Below, piece by piece: positions 24,784 through 33,467 of a stretch of DNA of 64,000 nucleotides (position 1 is the first letter of the stretch; every line of letters starts with the position of its first letter). This stretch comes from Nanosynbacter sp. (GTDB lineage Bacteria > Patescibacteriota > Saccharimonadia > Saccharimonadales > Saccharimonadaceae). The position numbers were made by a program, and so were the translations under genes. The notes beneath the pieces were generated by a model. It worked only from the letters and a program-made list of their open reading frames with translations. It ran no database searches and had not been told where the DNA came from. The stretch spans positions 1-64,000 of the forward strand of contig JABZKD010000004.1 in the NCBI GenBank assembly GCA_015257455.1, given 5' to 3'.

Positions 24784-25002
24784 TTATTTTAAGCCAAGTT
24801 TAATTCGTTCGGTTTTTTCTGCTTTGCGGATTTCACGCAAAATTGCCTTACGACGACGCTCTCTCTTGGAAATAGGCTTAGAGAAACGTAATTGTGATTT
24901 TGCTAGTGGCATAATTCCACTCTGTAAAACCTTACGATTAAAACGACGAATAATATTCTCGTTAGCCTCACCCTGGTCTTTTCTAGTTACTTTTATTGAC
25001 AT
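24784..25002 (-). CDS. rpsU: 30S ribosomal protein bS21
   Basis: 72 residues, very basic. It has the bS21 pattern: an N-terminal beta segment MSIKVTRKDQGEANENIIRRF, then helix-forming KPISKRERRRKAILREIRKAEK. It assists mRNA binding near the anti-Shine-Dalgarno region. TATAAT at 25011-25016 leaves 8 nt to the ATG (leaderless). It has its own terminator, so it is a monocistronic unit. Confidence 0.95.
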   Translation of the reverse strand: MSIKVTRKDQGEANENIIRRFNRKVLQSGIMPLAKSQLRFSKPISKRERRRKAILREIRKAEKTERIKLGLK

Positions 25003-25042
25003 ATAGCAGAATTATACCAGAGAGCCGCAGATTTTTCAATAT

Positions 25043-26665
25043 CTAATCACTGCTATCACTTTTTTTAATTTGCAGCAATCGACTTTCCACGGTTTTTCGT
25101 CCTCTCCACTCATTGAGTACTAAATTTATATGCACATTGTAGGTAGCGTCCTTATCTAAATTAAACCACTCTTCCCGCGCATTAAAAACCAAAGCCTTGA
25201 ACAAATTTCCGTCTTTTTCCAGAGTAAACTTCAAGTGTTTCTTCTCCACACCAAGCGTCTCTACGAACTTAATTTTTGTATTCAAAAGCTCAAAAATTGG
25301 CTCCGCATTCCCTTGTCCAAATGGCTGAAGTACCGACATTTCTTCATATAAATCCACATCCAGTTCCGCCAAGTTATCCACCTGAATATCTTCCGTTACC
25401 TCCAGATATTTTTCTTGTTCAGTTAAGTTTAAACTTCGATAATATTGATTCACCGCCTCTTTGAAGCGCATTAAATCTTCTTTTTTCAGCTTCACTCCAC
25501 AAGCCGCCGCGTGACCACCCCCACCAATTAAGGTCTCATTTACTGCCTTAATTGCTTCCGCCAAATTAAAATCCCCGAACGACCGACCCGAACCCTTATA
25601 AATGCCATCTGTTTCCCCCAAAACGAAGGCTGGTCTGCGGTATTTTTCTACTAACCTCCCAGCAATAATTCCTAGCACTCCTTCATGCCAGTTGCCAGCC
25701 GCCACAATCACTGGCTCGCTATCGACTAAAATCTCTTCCAATGCCGCTCGTTGTGTCGTACGTCTCTCCCCGTTTAATCGATTCAACTCCTCCGCCAACA
25801 TTGCCGCCTCTGCTCGCTCTTTCGACATCAAAAGTTTTAATGAAATTTCCGCCGACTCCATGCGTCCACCGGCATTTAATCGTGGTCCAATTTGGAAACC
25901 AATAGCCTCTGAATCAATTTTTTGTACACCCGCCACCCGCATCAATTCTAAAAGCCCCACACGCTTTGTTTTCTGCAAAATAATCAAACCAAAATATGCC
26001 AGTTCCCGATTAATCTGATTCATCACCATCGAATCACAAATCGTCCCAATCAAAACTAGATCGAGAAACCATTTCTCTTGATTCTGCGGAATTAACCCCT
26101 CGAGTACTAGTGCCTGCATCACCATAAAAGCCACTCCCGCCCCACAAATTTCCCGAAGCTCTTTTCCCTCTAAATCGGCTTCCTCCTCCCCATATCGCTT
26201 CGGATTCACCACGGCAAACGCTCGCTCTGGCACTCCACTCATTAGTTCGTGATGGTCGGTCACTATTGTATCAATTTTGTGTTCAGCTAATTTTTTGATC
26301 ACTTCCGCGTTATTACTGCCGCAGTCCACGGTCACTACCAGACCTACTTTGAGCCCCACGGCCCTCTCCAGGCACCTTTCACTCATACCATAACCGTCAA
26401 TAAAACGATCCGGTAACATCACTTCCACTCGCTTCACCCCCGCTAGTTTCAGCGCCTCACACATAATCGTACTCGCGGTTACACCATCCACGTCGTAGTC
26501 GCCATAAACTAGCACCGTCTCGCCCTGGTTTACTGCCACTTTAATTCGCGCTACCGCTACCTCAATATCTGGCAACTTCTTTGCGTGTTCTAAACTATAT
26601 TTTGGCCGCAAAAATTCTTCCGACACCCCTCTTTTCGCTAGAATTTCCTCAAAAATCTTCGACAT
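25043..26665 (-). CDS. recJ: RecJ single-stranded-DNA 5'-3' exonuclease
   Basis: DHH-superfamily nuclease of recombination and mismatch repair. Metal-binding motifs are YGDYDVDGVTAS, VTVDCGSNN and VTDHHE. QIGPRLNAGGRM and the DHHA1 part with SGRSFGDFNLAEAI and GGGHAAACG follow, then an OB-fold C-terminus. 540 residues, near the family norm. It lies 11 nt after the winged-helix gene and is probably co-transcribed with it. Confidence 0.95.
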   Translation of the reverse strand: MSKIFEEILAKRGVSEEFLRPKYSLEHAKKLPDIEVAVARIKVAVNQGETVLVYGDYDVDGVTASTIMCEALKLAGVKRVEVMLPDRFIDGYGMSERCLERAVGLKVGLVVTVDCGSNNAEVIKKLAEHKIDTIVTDHHELMSGVPERAFAVVNPKRYGEEEADLEGKELREICGAGVAFMVMQALVLEGLIPQNQEKWFLDLVLIGTICDSMVMNQINRELAYFGLIILQKTKRVGLLELMRVAGVQKIDSEAIGFQIGPRLNAGGRMESAEISLKLLMSKERAEAAMLAEELNRLNGERRTTQRAALEEILVDSEPVIVAAGNWHEGVLGIIAGRLVEKYRRPAFVLGETDGIYKGSGRSFGDFNLAEAIKAVNETLIGGGGHAAACGVKLKKEDLMRFKEAVNQYYRSLNLTEQEKYLEVTEDIQVDNLAELDVDLYEEMSVLQPFGQGNAEPIFELLNTKIKFVETLGVEKKHLKFTLEKDGNLFKALVFNAREEWFNLDKDATYNVHINLVLNEWRGRKTVESRLLQIKKSDSSD

Positions 26666-26676
26666 ACTTCAAAAAA

Positions 26677-26976
26677 TTATTGAATTGTCTTCGTTACTTT
26701 TTGATTTGGTGACATTTGCTGACTTTTAATCACGATCGTCTGCAATTCTTTCAATATTGGATATTGTTTATTTGTCTGATAAATAGTCGTGTTACCCTTT
26801 TTCGAAGTCACCAAAAAATTTGCCTTTTCCAGCCTCTTTAGTTCCCTTTGAATATTACCCGCATCCTCGTGAATCAACTTCGCCAGCCCCCTAACGTGAA
26901 CTTTAAAGTCCGGATATTTGGCAAAAACTACCAAAATTTTCCGGCGAACCCGAGATGTGATAAAAACATCTAACAT
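26677..26976 (-). CDS. Small winged helix-turn-helix regulator
   Basis: 99 residues. SRVRRKILVVFAKYPDFKVHVRGLAKLIHEDAGNIQRELKRLEKANFL is a classic winged-helix core resembling ArsR/MarR-type N-terminal halves, followed by the wing GNTTIYQTNKQYPILKEL. AGAGGTAA precedes the ATG. It is divergent from priA (49 bp between starts), so it may regulate itself, recJ or priA. Target and effector are unknown. Confidence 0.75.
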   Translation of the reverse strand: MLDVFITSRVRRKILVVFAKYPDFKVHVRGLAKLIHEDAGNIQRELKRLEKANFLVTSKKGNTTIYQTNKQYPILKELQTIVIKSQQMSPNQKVTKTIQ

Positions 26977-27025
26977 TTACCTCTTTCCTTTCTTAAAGTA
27001 TATCATAAATGCTAAAATATACTTG

Positions 27026-29038
27026 ATGTACTATGAGGTAATTCCCACCACTACTTTCAAAAAATCCCCTCTCTTTTCTGATGGTCTCCTTACCTACTCT
27101 TTTGACCAAAACCTCGCTCCCGGCATCATTGTCTCTATTCCTCTCGGCAAGAAAACCGCTCTCGGTATTATTTATCAAAAAACCACCGCCCCCACTGATC
27201 AAAACTTCATTATTAAATCGATTAATAAAATTGTTCACCCAATCCCCCTGCCAAACCATCTCTTAAAAAGTCTTGCCTGGCTCTCCTCTTACTATCTAAA
27301 TCCAGTCGCCAAAACCGCCAATCTTTTTCTTCCTCTCGGCATTGAGAAAAACCGTCGCAAAAAATCTTCTGCCTCCACTTTTATTCCCCAGTCTTCTAAT
27401 CCGATCCAAGACATGACCTCTCCTAACGCAGCCACAACTACCCACTACCAAATCCCGCTCAACCCCGCTCAAAAACAGGCCCTCACCGAACTACGTAAAA
27501 TCAAAACTCACACCAAACTCCTTCACGGCATTACCGGTTCCGGTAAGACCAATATCTACCTCGAGCTCGCTAGCCAAGTTTTTAGCTCAAACCAATCCGT
27601 GATTCTTCTCGTTCCTGAAATTTCCCTCACCCCACAATTAGTTGGTCGTTTTCAGGAACATTTTGGCACTCAAGTGATTTCCCTACATTCCAAGCTCACC
27701 GAAGCTGAACGCCACCTCATTTGGCAACGCATCCACGAGGCTGATCAATCCACACCCTTTGTTATCATTGGCCCACGTTCCGCTCTTTTTTCGCCCCTCA
27801 AAAACCTTGGCCTCATTATTATCGATGAAGCCCATGAGCCTAGTTTCTATCAAGATACTTCACCACGCTACCATGCGCTCCGTCTCGCTAGCTTCATGGC
27901 TCAAACCCTCAAAATTGATTGTCTCCTCGGCACCGCCACCCCACGTGTGGAAGATTATTTTTTAGCACAAAAGAATCACGCCTACGTCGCCCTCTCTGAA
28001 AAGGCTAAATCCATTACCAGCCAAACTAAAATTAGCCTCATCGACCTTAAAGATCGCGCTCTTTTCACACGTAACCGCTATTTTTCCGACGCTCTACTGC
28101 AAGACATCGAAAATAATCTTAAACAGCACAAACAAACTCTACTTTTTCATAATCGTCGTGGCTCTGCCCCGCTCACAATCTGCGAACACTGTGGCTACCA
28201 GGTCCTCTGCCCCAATTGTCTTCTTCCGCTCACTCTTCATAGCGACTCCTATCAGCTGATTTGCCACACTTGTGGCCACCATGAACCAGTCCCTTCCACT
28301 TGTCCGGTCTGCCATCACGGCTCCCTTATTCATAAAGGTTTCGGCACCAAGCTTCTCGAATCAGAACTTAAAAAACTCTTTAAATCTGCTCACATTGCTC
28401 GCTTTGACGCAGACAATACTACCACCGATTCGCTCACCCAAAATTTTGAAGCCGTCAAAAACGGTGATATTGACATCATTATCGGCACTCAAACCATCGC
28501 CAAAGGTCTTGACCTCCCATTATTAAACACCGTCGGTATCGTCCAAGCTGACGCCAATCTCAATCTGCCGGATTATGCCGCCGAAGAACGTACTTTCCAG
28601 CTCATCACCCAGGTTATCGGTCGCGTCGGACGCGGACATAATGATGTTAATCACGTTTTTCTCCAAACCTTTCAACCTGAACATCCCGTCATCCTCGCGG
28701 CTAAATCCTTAGATTATGCCAAGTTTGCCGATTATCTTCTCAAAAAACGCCAACTTTCTCACTTACCGCCATTTTTCTATTTACTTCGCATCTCTATCGT
28801 TAAAAAGACTGAAGATCTCGCCATTAAAAAGATCATGAGTCTACATAGCACACTCAAAAAATTTCCCGACGTTTATCTTTCCGCTCCTACGCCCTCCTTT
28901 CATGAATACACCCCCAGTGGCTATTCTTGGCAAATCATCGTCAAAGCCAAAAAACGTGACTCGCTTACCCACCTCATTGAGTCACTTGACCAATATCCCG
29001 AAATTCGCTTCGCTATCGACCCACCAAGCCTCATCTAA
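27026..29038 (+). CDS. priA: PriA primosomal helicase
   Basis: Restarts stalled replication forks. The start is ATG 27026 (MYYEVIPTTTF), with TAAAAT 7 nt upstream; an upstream frame extension would cover the promoter. The N-terminal DNA-binding domain precedes the helicase. Walker A is HGITGSGKTNIYLE, the DEAH box is IIIDEAHEPSFYQ, and a zinc-binding block of paired cysteines lies at about residues 395-440 (CEHCG, CPNC, CHTCG, CPVC). GTQTIAKGLDLP and QVIGRVGRG are the C-terminal helicase motifs. 670 residues. One of the few plus-strand genes in the left half. Confidence 0.95.
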   Translation: MYYEVIPTTTFKKSPLFSDGLLTYSFDQNLAPGIIVSIPLGKKTALGIIYQKTTAPTDQNFIIKSINKIVHPIPLPNHLLKSLAWLSSYYLNPVAKTANLFLPLGIEKNRRKKSSASTFIPQSSNPIQDMTSPNAATTTHYQIPLNPAQKQALTELRKIKTHTKLLHGITGSGKTNIYLELASQVFSSNQSVILLVPEISLTPQLVGRFQEHFGTQVISLHSKLTEAERHLIWQRIHEADQSTPFVIIGPRSALFSPLKNLGLIIIDEAHEPSFYQDTSPRYHALRLASFMAQTLKIDCLLGTATPRVEDYFLAQKNHAYVALSEKAKSITSQTKISLIDLKDRALFTRNRYFSDALLQDIENNLKQHKQTLLFHNRRGSAPLTICEHCGYQVLCPNCLLPLTLHSDSYQLICHTCGHHEPVPSTCPVCHHGSLIHKGFGTKLLESELKKLFKSAHIARFDADNTTTDSLTQNFEAVKNGDIDIIIGTQTIAKGLDLPLLNTVGIVQADANLNLPDYAAEERTFQLITQVIGRVGRGHNDVNHVFLQTFQPEHPVILAAKSLDYAKFADYLLKKRQLSHLPPFFYLLRISIVKKTEDLAIKKIMSLHSTLKKFPDVYLSAPTPSFHEYTPSGYSWQIIVKAKKRDSLTHLIESLDQYPEIRFAIDPPSLI

Positions 29039-29175
29039 TTCGCCAAACCTGACCTGTTCCACTTAGGTCTAACCAGACCCGCCAGGCCTGATTCAGCATT
29101 TTAAGCTAAATTTAATTCCTTTAATTTCTAGGTGATATTTTCTGCGCCCACCACGGCGCCCTTATCAAAACTTAA

Positions 29176-29300
29176 ATGGAGGAAGAATAGTATATTTGAA
29201 ATTATGATTATAAAAATCTAGGATACTTTTTTGGTCATATGTGTTGAGAGATAGTTCTAATTATAGTATGGGAGTTTAATATAATTCTTTCTTCCTCCAT
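29176..29300. ncRNA. Long imperfect inverted repeat, possible 6S-like RNA or mobile remnant
   Basis: The 570-bp gap between priA and def contains 12-bp perfect terminal arms (ATGGAGGAAGAA at 29176-29187 and its complement at 29289-29300) around about 100 bp. The inner part can extend the pairing imperfectly, giving a rod with interior bulges. A TATAAT on the minus strand at 29377-29372 could transcribe it. No clear terminator or target-site duplication was seen. The rest of the gap shows a GC-rich hairpin near 29150 and no gene. Confidence 0.35.
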
Positions 29301-29607
29301 CCAAGCCTTGCCTTTTGGCGTCTATTTCGTTTTTTGTCCTTTCCTTTAATTAATTGTGATTATTTAGCTTCATTATAAGACTTCCAATTTTTAGAAAACC
29401 TCTCTCCCTACCAAACCCCTAGTCTATCTCTACCGCACAAGATAAAAAGTTACTCCTAAAATATCCATAAATCACCCTTAGAACACACCCCAAAATCCTC
29501 ACAAATCAACCTCGAAATTATTCCAACAGCTTCAGAAAATGCCTCGCCCCCTCACCATATATTGCTTAAGCTTTATAAAAACCCAAAATCGGTTATAATA
29601 TTAAGAT

Positions 29608-30183
29608 ATGAAAATTATTGAATCTCCTGACCCAAGACTTCGTCAAAAGTCTCAAAAGGTCAACTATGTTACTGATGAAATTAAAGATATGATCCAGGCA
29701 ATGGTCGATGCCAGCCTCGAATGGGAAAAATCTCACCCCCACGAGCTCTCTGCCGCTATGGCTGCCCCTCAGCTCGGCATTAACAAGCGTCTAATTATTA
29801 TCCGCGACAGTATGGATGACAAAGCAAATACTTCCTTCACTACCCTTGTCGACCCAGAAATCATCAAACAAGAAGGTAAAATTGTCGAAGATTTCGAAGG
29901 CTGTCTCTCTGTCCCATTTATTTATGGTAAGGTCCCACGCTACTCGAAAATTCGCGTCAAAGCTAAACTCGAAGATGGCACTGAGGTACGCATTAAAGCT
30001 ACCGATGAGCTAGCCCGCACCCTCGCTCACGAAATTGATCACCTTGACGGTATCCTCTTTATTGATCGTATTAAAGATAAGACTGACGCCTTCTTCGAGC
30101 TCGACAAAAACGGTGACCTACAGCCAGTCGATTACGAAACTCGTATTAAAAATAACAAACAACTCTTCCCTGACGAAGACTAG
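29608..30183 (+). CDS. def: Peptide deformylase
   Basis: Removes the formyl group from nascent chains. It has all three motifs: AAMAAPQLGI (motif I, GxGxAAPQ-like), EGCLSVP (motif II with metal-ligand Cys) and LAHEIDHLDGILF (motif III HExxH). 191 residues. TATAAT at 29594-29599 gives an 8-nt gap to the ATG, so it is predicted leaderless. It is followed 39 bp later by fmt, the functional partner. Confidence 0.96.
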   Translation: MKIIESPDPRLRQKSQKVNYVTDEIKDMIQAMVDASLEWEKSHPHELSAAMAAPQLGINKRLIIIRDSMDDKANTSFTTLVDPEIIKQEGKIVEDFEGCLSVPFIYGKVPRYSKIRVKAKLEDGTEVRIKATDELARTLAHEIDHLDGILFIDRIKDKTDAFFELDKNGDLQPVDYETRIKNNKQLFPDED

Positions 30184-30222
30184 TCTTTTTCTATTGAACA
30201 CATATTTTATTTGAGGTAAAAA

Positions 30223-31023
30223 ATGAGCACAAAATTTATCTTTTTTGGTAACGGACCTCTGGCGGAAGCCACATTAAATCAACTTCTTACCGCTAAAAAT
30301 CTGGAATTAGTTTTCCATGCTAAAACTAAGGAAGATTTAGTAGAGGTTGCCCGTTTAATGCAGGAAAATCCTGAAATTAAGGGCATTCTCGCTAGTTTCG
30401 GTGTCCTAATCAAGTCCGATTTACTTGAACTGTTTGAACCCGAAGGTATTCTCAATCTCCACCCCTCTCTCCTTCCTCTTTACCGTGGTGCCTCACCAAT
30501 TGAATCTGCGATTTTAAACGGCGATCAAGATTTTTCTGTCTCTATCATGAAGCTCGTTAAAGCCATGGACGCCGGACCAATTTACTACCAAACCACTCTT
30601 AAGGCCTCTGAATTCTCATCCAACCTACCCGAAAAATCTGAAATCTACCAAAAACTTGCCACCCTTGGTGCCAATTGGCTGATCGAACACCTGAACTCCC
30701 TACCAAAACCTACCCTACAAGACGATGAGAAGGCCACCTTCACCACTAAGTTTGATAAAACCGACTCGAACCTATCCTTGTCCGAAATGAGCGCCACAGA
30801 AGCTCTCAATCGCATTCGCGCCTTCCAAGGCTTTCCTAAAAGCAAGCTTCAAATTCACGGCCTTGAGTGCATCATTTTGAAAGCCCATATCGAGACTGAA
30901 AAATCCGCTAATCCCCTTTCTTTTGTCTGCCAGGACGGTAATTTTCTCGTCATCGATCAGCTTCAGCCAGCCAGCAAGAGACCTATGGACGCCAAATCCT
31001 TTATCAACGGCTACCTAAAATAG
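30223..31023 (+). CDS. fmt: Methionyl-tRNA formyltransferase (short)
   Basis: Formylates initiator Met-tRNA. The core catalytic region is ASFGVLIKSDLLELFEPEGILNLHPSLLPLYRGASPIESAILNGD, where Asn and His are the catalytic residues. MKLVKAMDAGPIYYQ and a reduced C-terminal OB domain (NRIRAFQGFPKSKLQI) follow. 266 residues against about 310 typically; the loss is in the N-terminal nucleotide-like fold. TTGAGGTAAAAA is the ribosome binding site. Confidence 0.92.
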   Translation: MSTKFIFFGNGPLAEATLNQLLTAKNLELVFHAKTKEDLVEVARLMQENPEIKGILASFGVLIKSDLLELFEPEGILNLHPSLLPLYRGASPIESAILNGDQDFSVSIMKLVKAMDAGPIYYQTTLKASEFSSNLPEKSEIYQKLATLGANWLIEHLNSLPKPTLQDDEKATFTTKFDKTDSNLSLSEMSATEALNRIRAFQGFPKSKLQIHGLECIILKAHIETEKSANPLSFVCQDGNFLVIDQLQPASKRPMDAKSFINGYLK

Positions 31024-31102
31024 TCCGCTGCCTCCCTAAGCTTCCAAAATCCAGAGCTCAAAAAACTAAACAATCCTCCACTCTGCGCCACTTTACCATC
31101 AA

Positions 31103-31124
31103 AAATCCCTCTTCCGAGGGATTT
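31103..31124. terminator. Bidirectional terminator between fmt and the 31152 gene
   Basis: AAATCCCTC, TTCC loop, GAGGGATTT, with flanking A and T tracts, between two convergent genes. Confidence 0.75.
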
Positions 31125-31151
31125 AAATTTTGTGTTCAAAGTATTTTTAAT

Positions 31152-31577
31152 CTATAAAGTCATCGAGTTGCGAATTTCCGCACTTGAAGCACGCACCTCC
31201 TGTTTCAACTCTTCAAATACTTGACGAGAAACCTCTGCATAGTTTGGGCGATTGGTTTGAATCCATTTTACACTCAAATATTCACTTAAAATATCCACCG
31301 TCCCCTCTGTTACTCCGTAGCGTTTCAAAAGATTTTGATAAACTTCATCGATGCGATAATCACCTAGCTTCGCCAAGGCTTTAATCATCACATTTTTATC
31401 TTTCTTCATAATACCGTCGAATTCTTCGAGTTGCTCCAAACTCAAGCCTTCACTCAATTTTTCACCGATACGGTTTTCTAGCAGTCTCTGTGCTTCTTCG
31501 ATGAAAGCGGTTCTTTGCATCTCATCAAGATCACCTAGTTCCGTTTCTCTCAAAAAATTTTCATCCACCCGAATCAT
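31152..31577 (-). CDS. Small acidic helical protein (DUF5663-like)
   Basis: 141 residues, almost entirely helical and acidic: LGDLDEMQRTAFIEEAQRLLENRIGEKLSEGLSLEQLEEFDGIMKKD, then a second helical half. The first half resembles the DUF5663 pattern I associate with Patescibacteria, from memory. AGGAG precedes the ATG, with TATAAT further upstream, so unlike many neighbours it has a leader. Function unknown. Confidence 0.6.
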   Translation of the reverse strand: MIRVDENFLRETELGDLDEMQRTAFIEEAQRLLENRIGEKLSEGLSLEQLEEFDGIMKKDKNVMIKALAKLGDYRIDEVYQNLLKRYGVTEGTVDILSEYLSVKWIQTNRPNYAEVSRQVFEELKQEVRASSAEIRNSMTL

Positions 31578-31665
31578 ATTATCTCCTAATTTACCCCATT
31601 ATAACGCTTTTTTCTATCAACCACAAGCGTTATTCCAGTCGCGACAATTTTTAATCAAAAAATCA

Positions 31666-32088
31666 TCATTCTTCCCCCTCTTCTAAAATCCGCCAAGCCA
31701 ATTTCGCACATTTCACCCTCGCTGGCATATTTTGAATCATCGAAAAAACTTCTAACTCACCCCTAATTTTCTGCGCTTTTTCGCTTGAAATTCCCATCAC
31801 CAAATCAAAGAATCCCTGCATCAGCTCTCGTGCTTCATCCAAAGTTTTCCCTCTAATCGCATCAATCATCATATCTGCCGAAACCTTCGAAATTGCACAA
31901 CCCACCCCTGAAAAACTGCCTTCCAAAATTATCCCATTCTTAATCTCCAAATTCATCACAAGTTCATCACCACAACTGTGATTCACCAAAGTTTTGGTCA
32001 AATTCGCCTCGATTTTTCGCTCAAAATTCAACGGATTTAAATTCCGCTCCAGTAATTCTTCTCTGTACTTGCTCTGAATTTCTCGCAT
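31666..32088 (-). CDS. sufU: SufU/NifU-type Fe-S scaffold or sulfur-transfer protein
   Basis: 140 residues from ATG 32088, chosen because GGAGAAG lies just upstream; a TTG-initiated extension to 32112 lacks one. The three family cysteines are visible: NHSCGD (about residue 39), GVGCAIS and ARVKCAKLAW. In SufU-type proteins these bind zinc and accept sulfur from SufS. Last gene of the SUF operon, 60 bp after sufS. Confidence 0.9.
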   Translation of the reverse strand: MREIQSKYREELLERNLNPLNFERKIEANLTKTLVNHSCGDELVMNLEIKNGIILEGSFSGVGCAISKVSADMMIDAIRGKTLDEARELMQGFFDLVMGISSEKAQKIRGELEVFSMIQNMPARVKCAKLAWRILEEGEE

Positions 32089-32148
32089 TAATTTCTTCTC
32101 CAATTTCACCAAATCTCATTCATTTCCGTGAACATCCCCCGTCGACCA

Positions 32149-33363
32149 TTACTCCAACCCCATCACCCCGCGAACTCTCCTAAGACAAGCTAAGAAATAT
32201 TTAACATCTATATTTGTATTATAAAAAGCCAAACTCGCTCGCACCACTGCCCCAATCTTTTTCTCTGTCAAAAATGGCTCTGCACACATCATTCCCGCCC
32301 GCACCATGACACCAAAATCCGCCAAAACCTGCGCCGTATCATGTGCATGCACTCCCCTTACGTTGAAACTAATAATTCCATTTTCTGCAAAATATAGTTC
32401 AATATTTTCTTCTTTCCCTAACTCCTCCCGGATTTTTTCGGTTATTTTTTCTTCTACACCATAAATTTCCGAATGCTCCAGCCAAAATTCTTCCGTCGCA
32501 GAAAGTCCAGCAATCGCTCCCATATTTAGCGTCCCACCTTCAAATTTACTCGGCCCCGGCGCAAAACTCATCTTCACTTTTCCATCCACCAGCTTCACCG
32601 ATTCCACCATTTCTCCACCATAATTTAGAGGCTTGAACTTTTTCATCAAATCGTATCTCAAATATACTACCCCCACCCCCATCGGCGCTCCAATCTTATG
32701 TCCCGAGAATACTAAGCCATCCACCTCTAATTCCTTCACGTCAATCTTTTTATGCGCCACTAATTGCGCCGCATCCATCAAAATTAGCCCCTGAAAGCCT
32801 AAGCTCCTCAATTCTTTCGCGATATCACTACGACCCATCCCCGTCACATTACTCATTCCCGTTATCGCCACAATCTTAATTTTTGGCTCCACCCCCGAAG
32901 TATCTGCACGTTCAAGATCTAGCTTCACCTCACTCACAAGATCTTCCGTAATTCGCACTTTCTCCCAGTAACGTTCCGAAAAAGCCAAAAGATTACTATG
33001 ATGAGACTCTAAATCCACCAAAATCTCCCCCTCATGGCTCCCATCCTCGCTTAGCCACCCCTCAATTCCATTAGCTAGTAAATTTAGTCCCTCCGTCGCA
33101 TTTTTCACAAAAATCACTTCTAGTGGTTCACAACCTAAAAACTTAGCAGTTATCTCACGCGCTTGCCAAAGTTCCGCCGTTGCAAGCTCCGACAAGGCAT
33201 AGACTCCGCGCAAAGGATTCGCATTTTTCTTTGTATAAAAATCTTGTTCAGCCAAAAGCCCAACCGATAATCTCTGCATGGTAGCCGCGTTATCTAGGTA
33301 AACAAAAGGCAGGGTTTCATCCAACTCATTTTTCTCAAATATCTCAAATTCTTCTCTGTACAT
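32149..33363 (-). CDS. sufS: SufS cysteine desulfurase
   Basis: PLP enzyme providing sulfur for Fe-S clusters. YLDNAATMQRL marks the N-terminus, HHSNLLAF is the substrate region, SGHKIGAPMGVGVVYL carries the Schiff-base lysine, and RAGMMCAEPF carries the catalytic cysteine. 404 residues, standard for group II desulfurases. AAGGAT precedes the ATG. It lies between sufB and sufU. Confidence 0.95.
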   Translation of the reverse strand: MYREEFEIFEKNELDETLPFVYLDNAATMQRLSVGLLAEQDFYTKKNANPLRGVYALSELATAELWQAREITAKFLGCEPLEVIFVKNATEGLNLLANGIEGWLSEDGSHEGEILVDLESHHSNLLAFSERYWEKVRITEDLVSEVKLDLERADTSGVEPKIKIVAITGMSNVTGMGRSDIAKELRSLGFQGLILMDAAQLVAHKKIDVKELEVDGLVFSGHKIGAPMGVGVVYLRYDLMKKFKPLNYGGEMVESVKLVDGKVKMSFAPGPSKFEGGTLNMGAIAGLSATEEFWLEHSEIYGVEEKITEKIREELGKEENIELYFAENGIISFNVRGVHAHDTAQVLADFGVMVRAGMMCAEPFLTEKKIGAVVRASLAFYNTNIDVKYFLACLRRVRGVMGLE

Positions 33364-33467
33364 TTCGTTTATCCTTAACTTTTTTATTCAATTTTTGGCA
33401 CATCTTCTATTCAATTTAGTACGCCACTCACAGTTTAATTTACTTATGCTTAAATCTTGTATTCATG

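Noticed and set aside
26918..27025. N-terminal extension of PriA
   Set aside because: It would cover the TAAAAT box and the start of the divergent winged-helix gene; the PriA N-terminus aligns from 27026.
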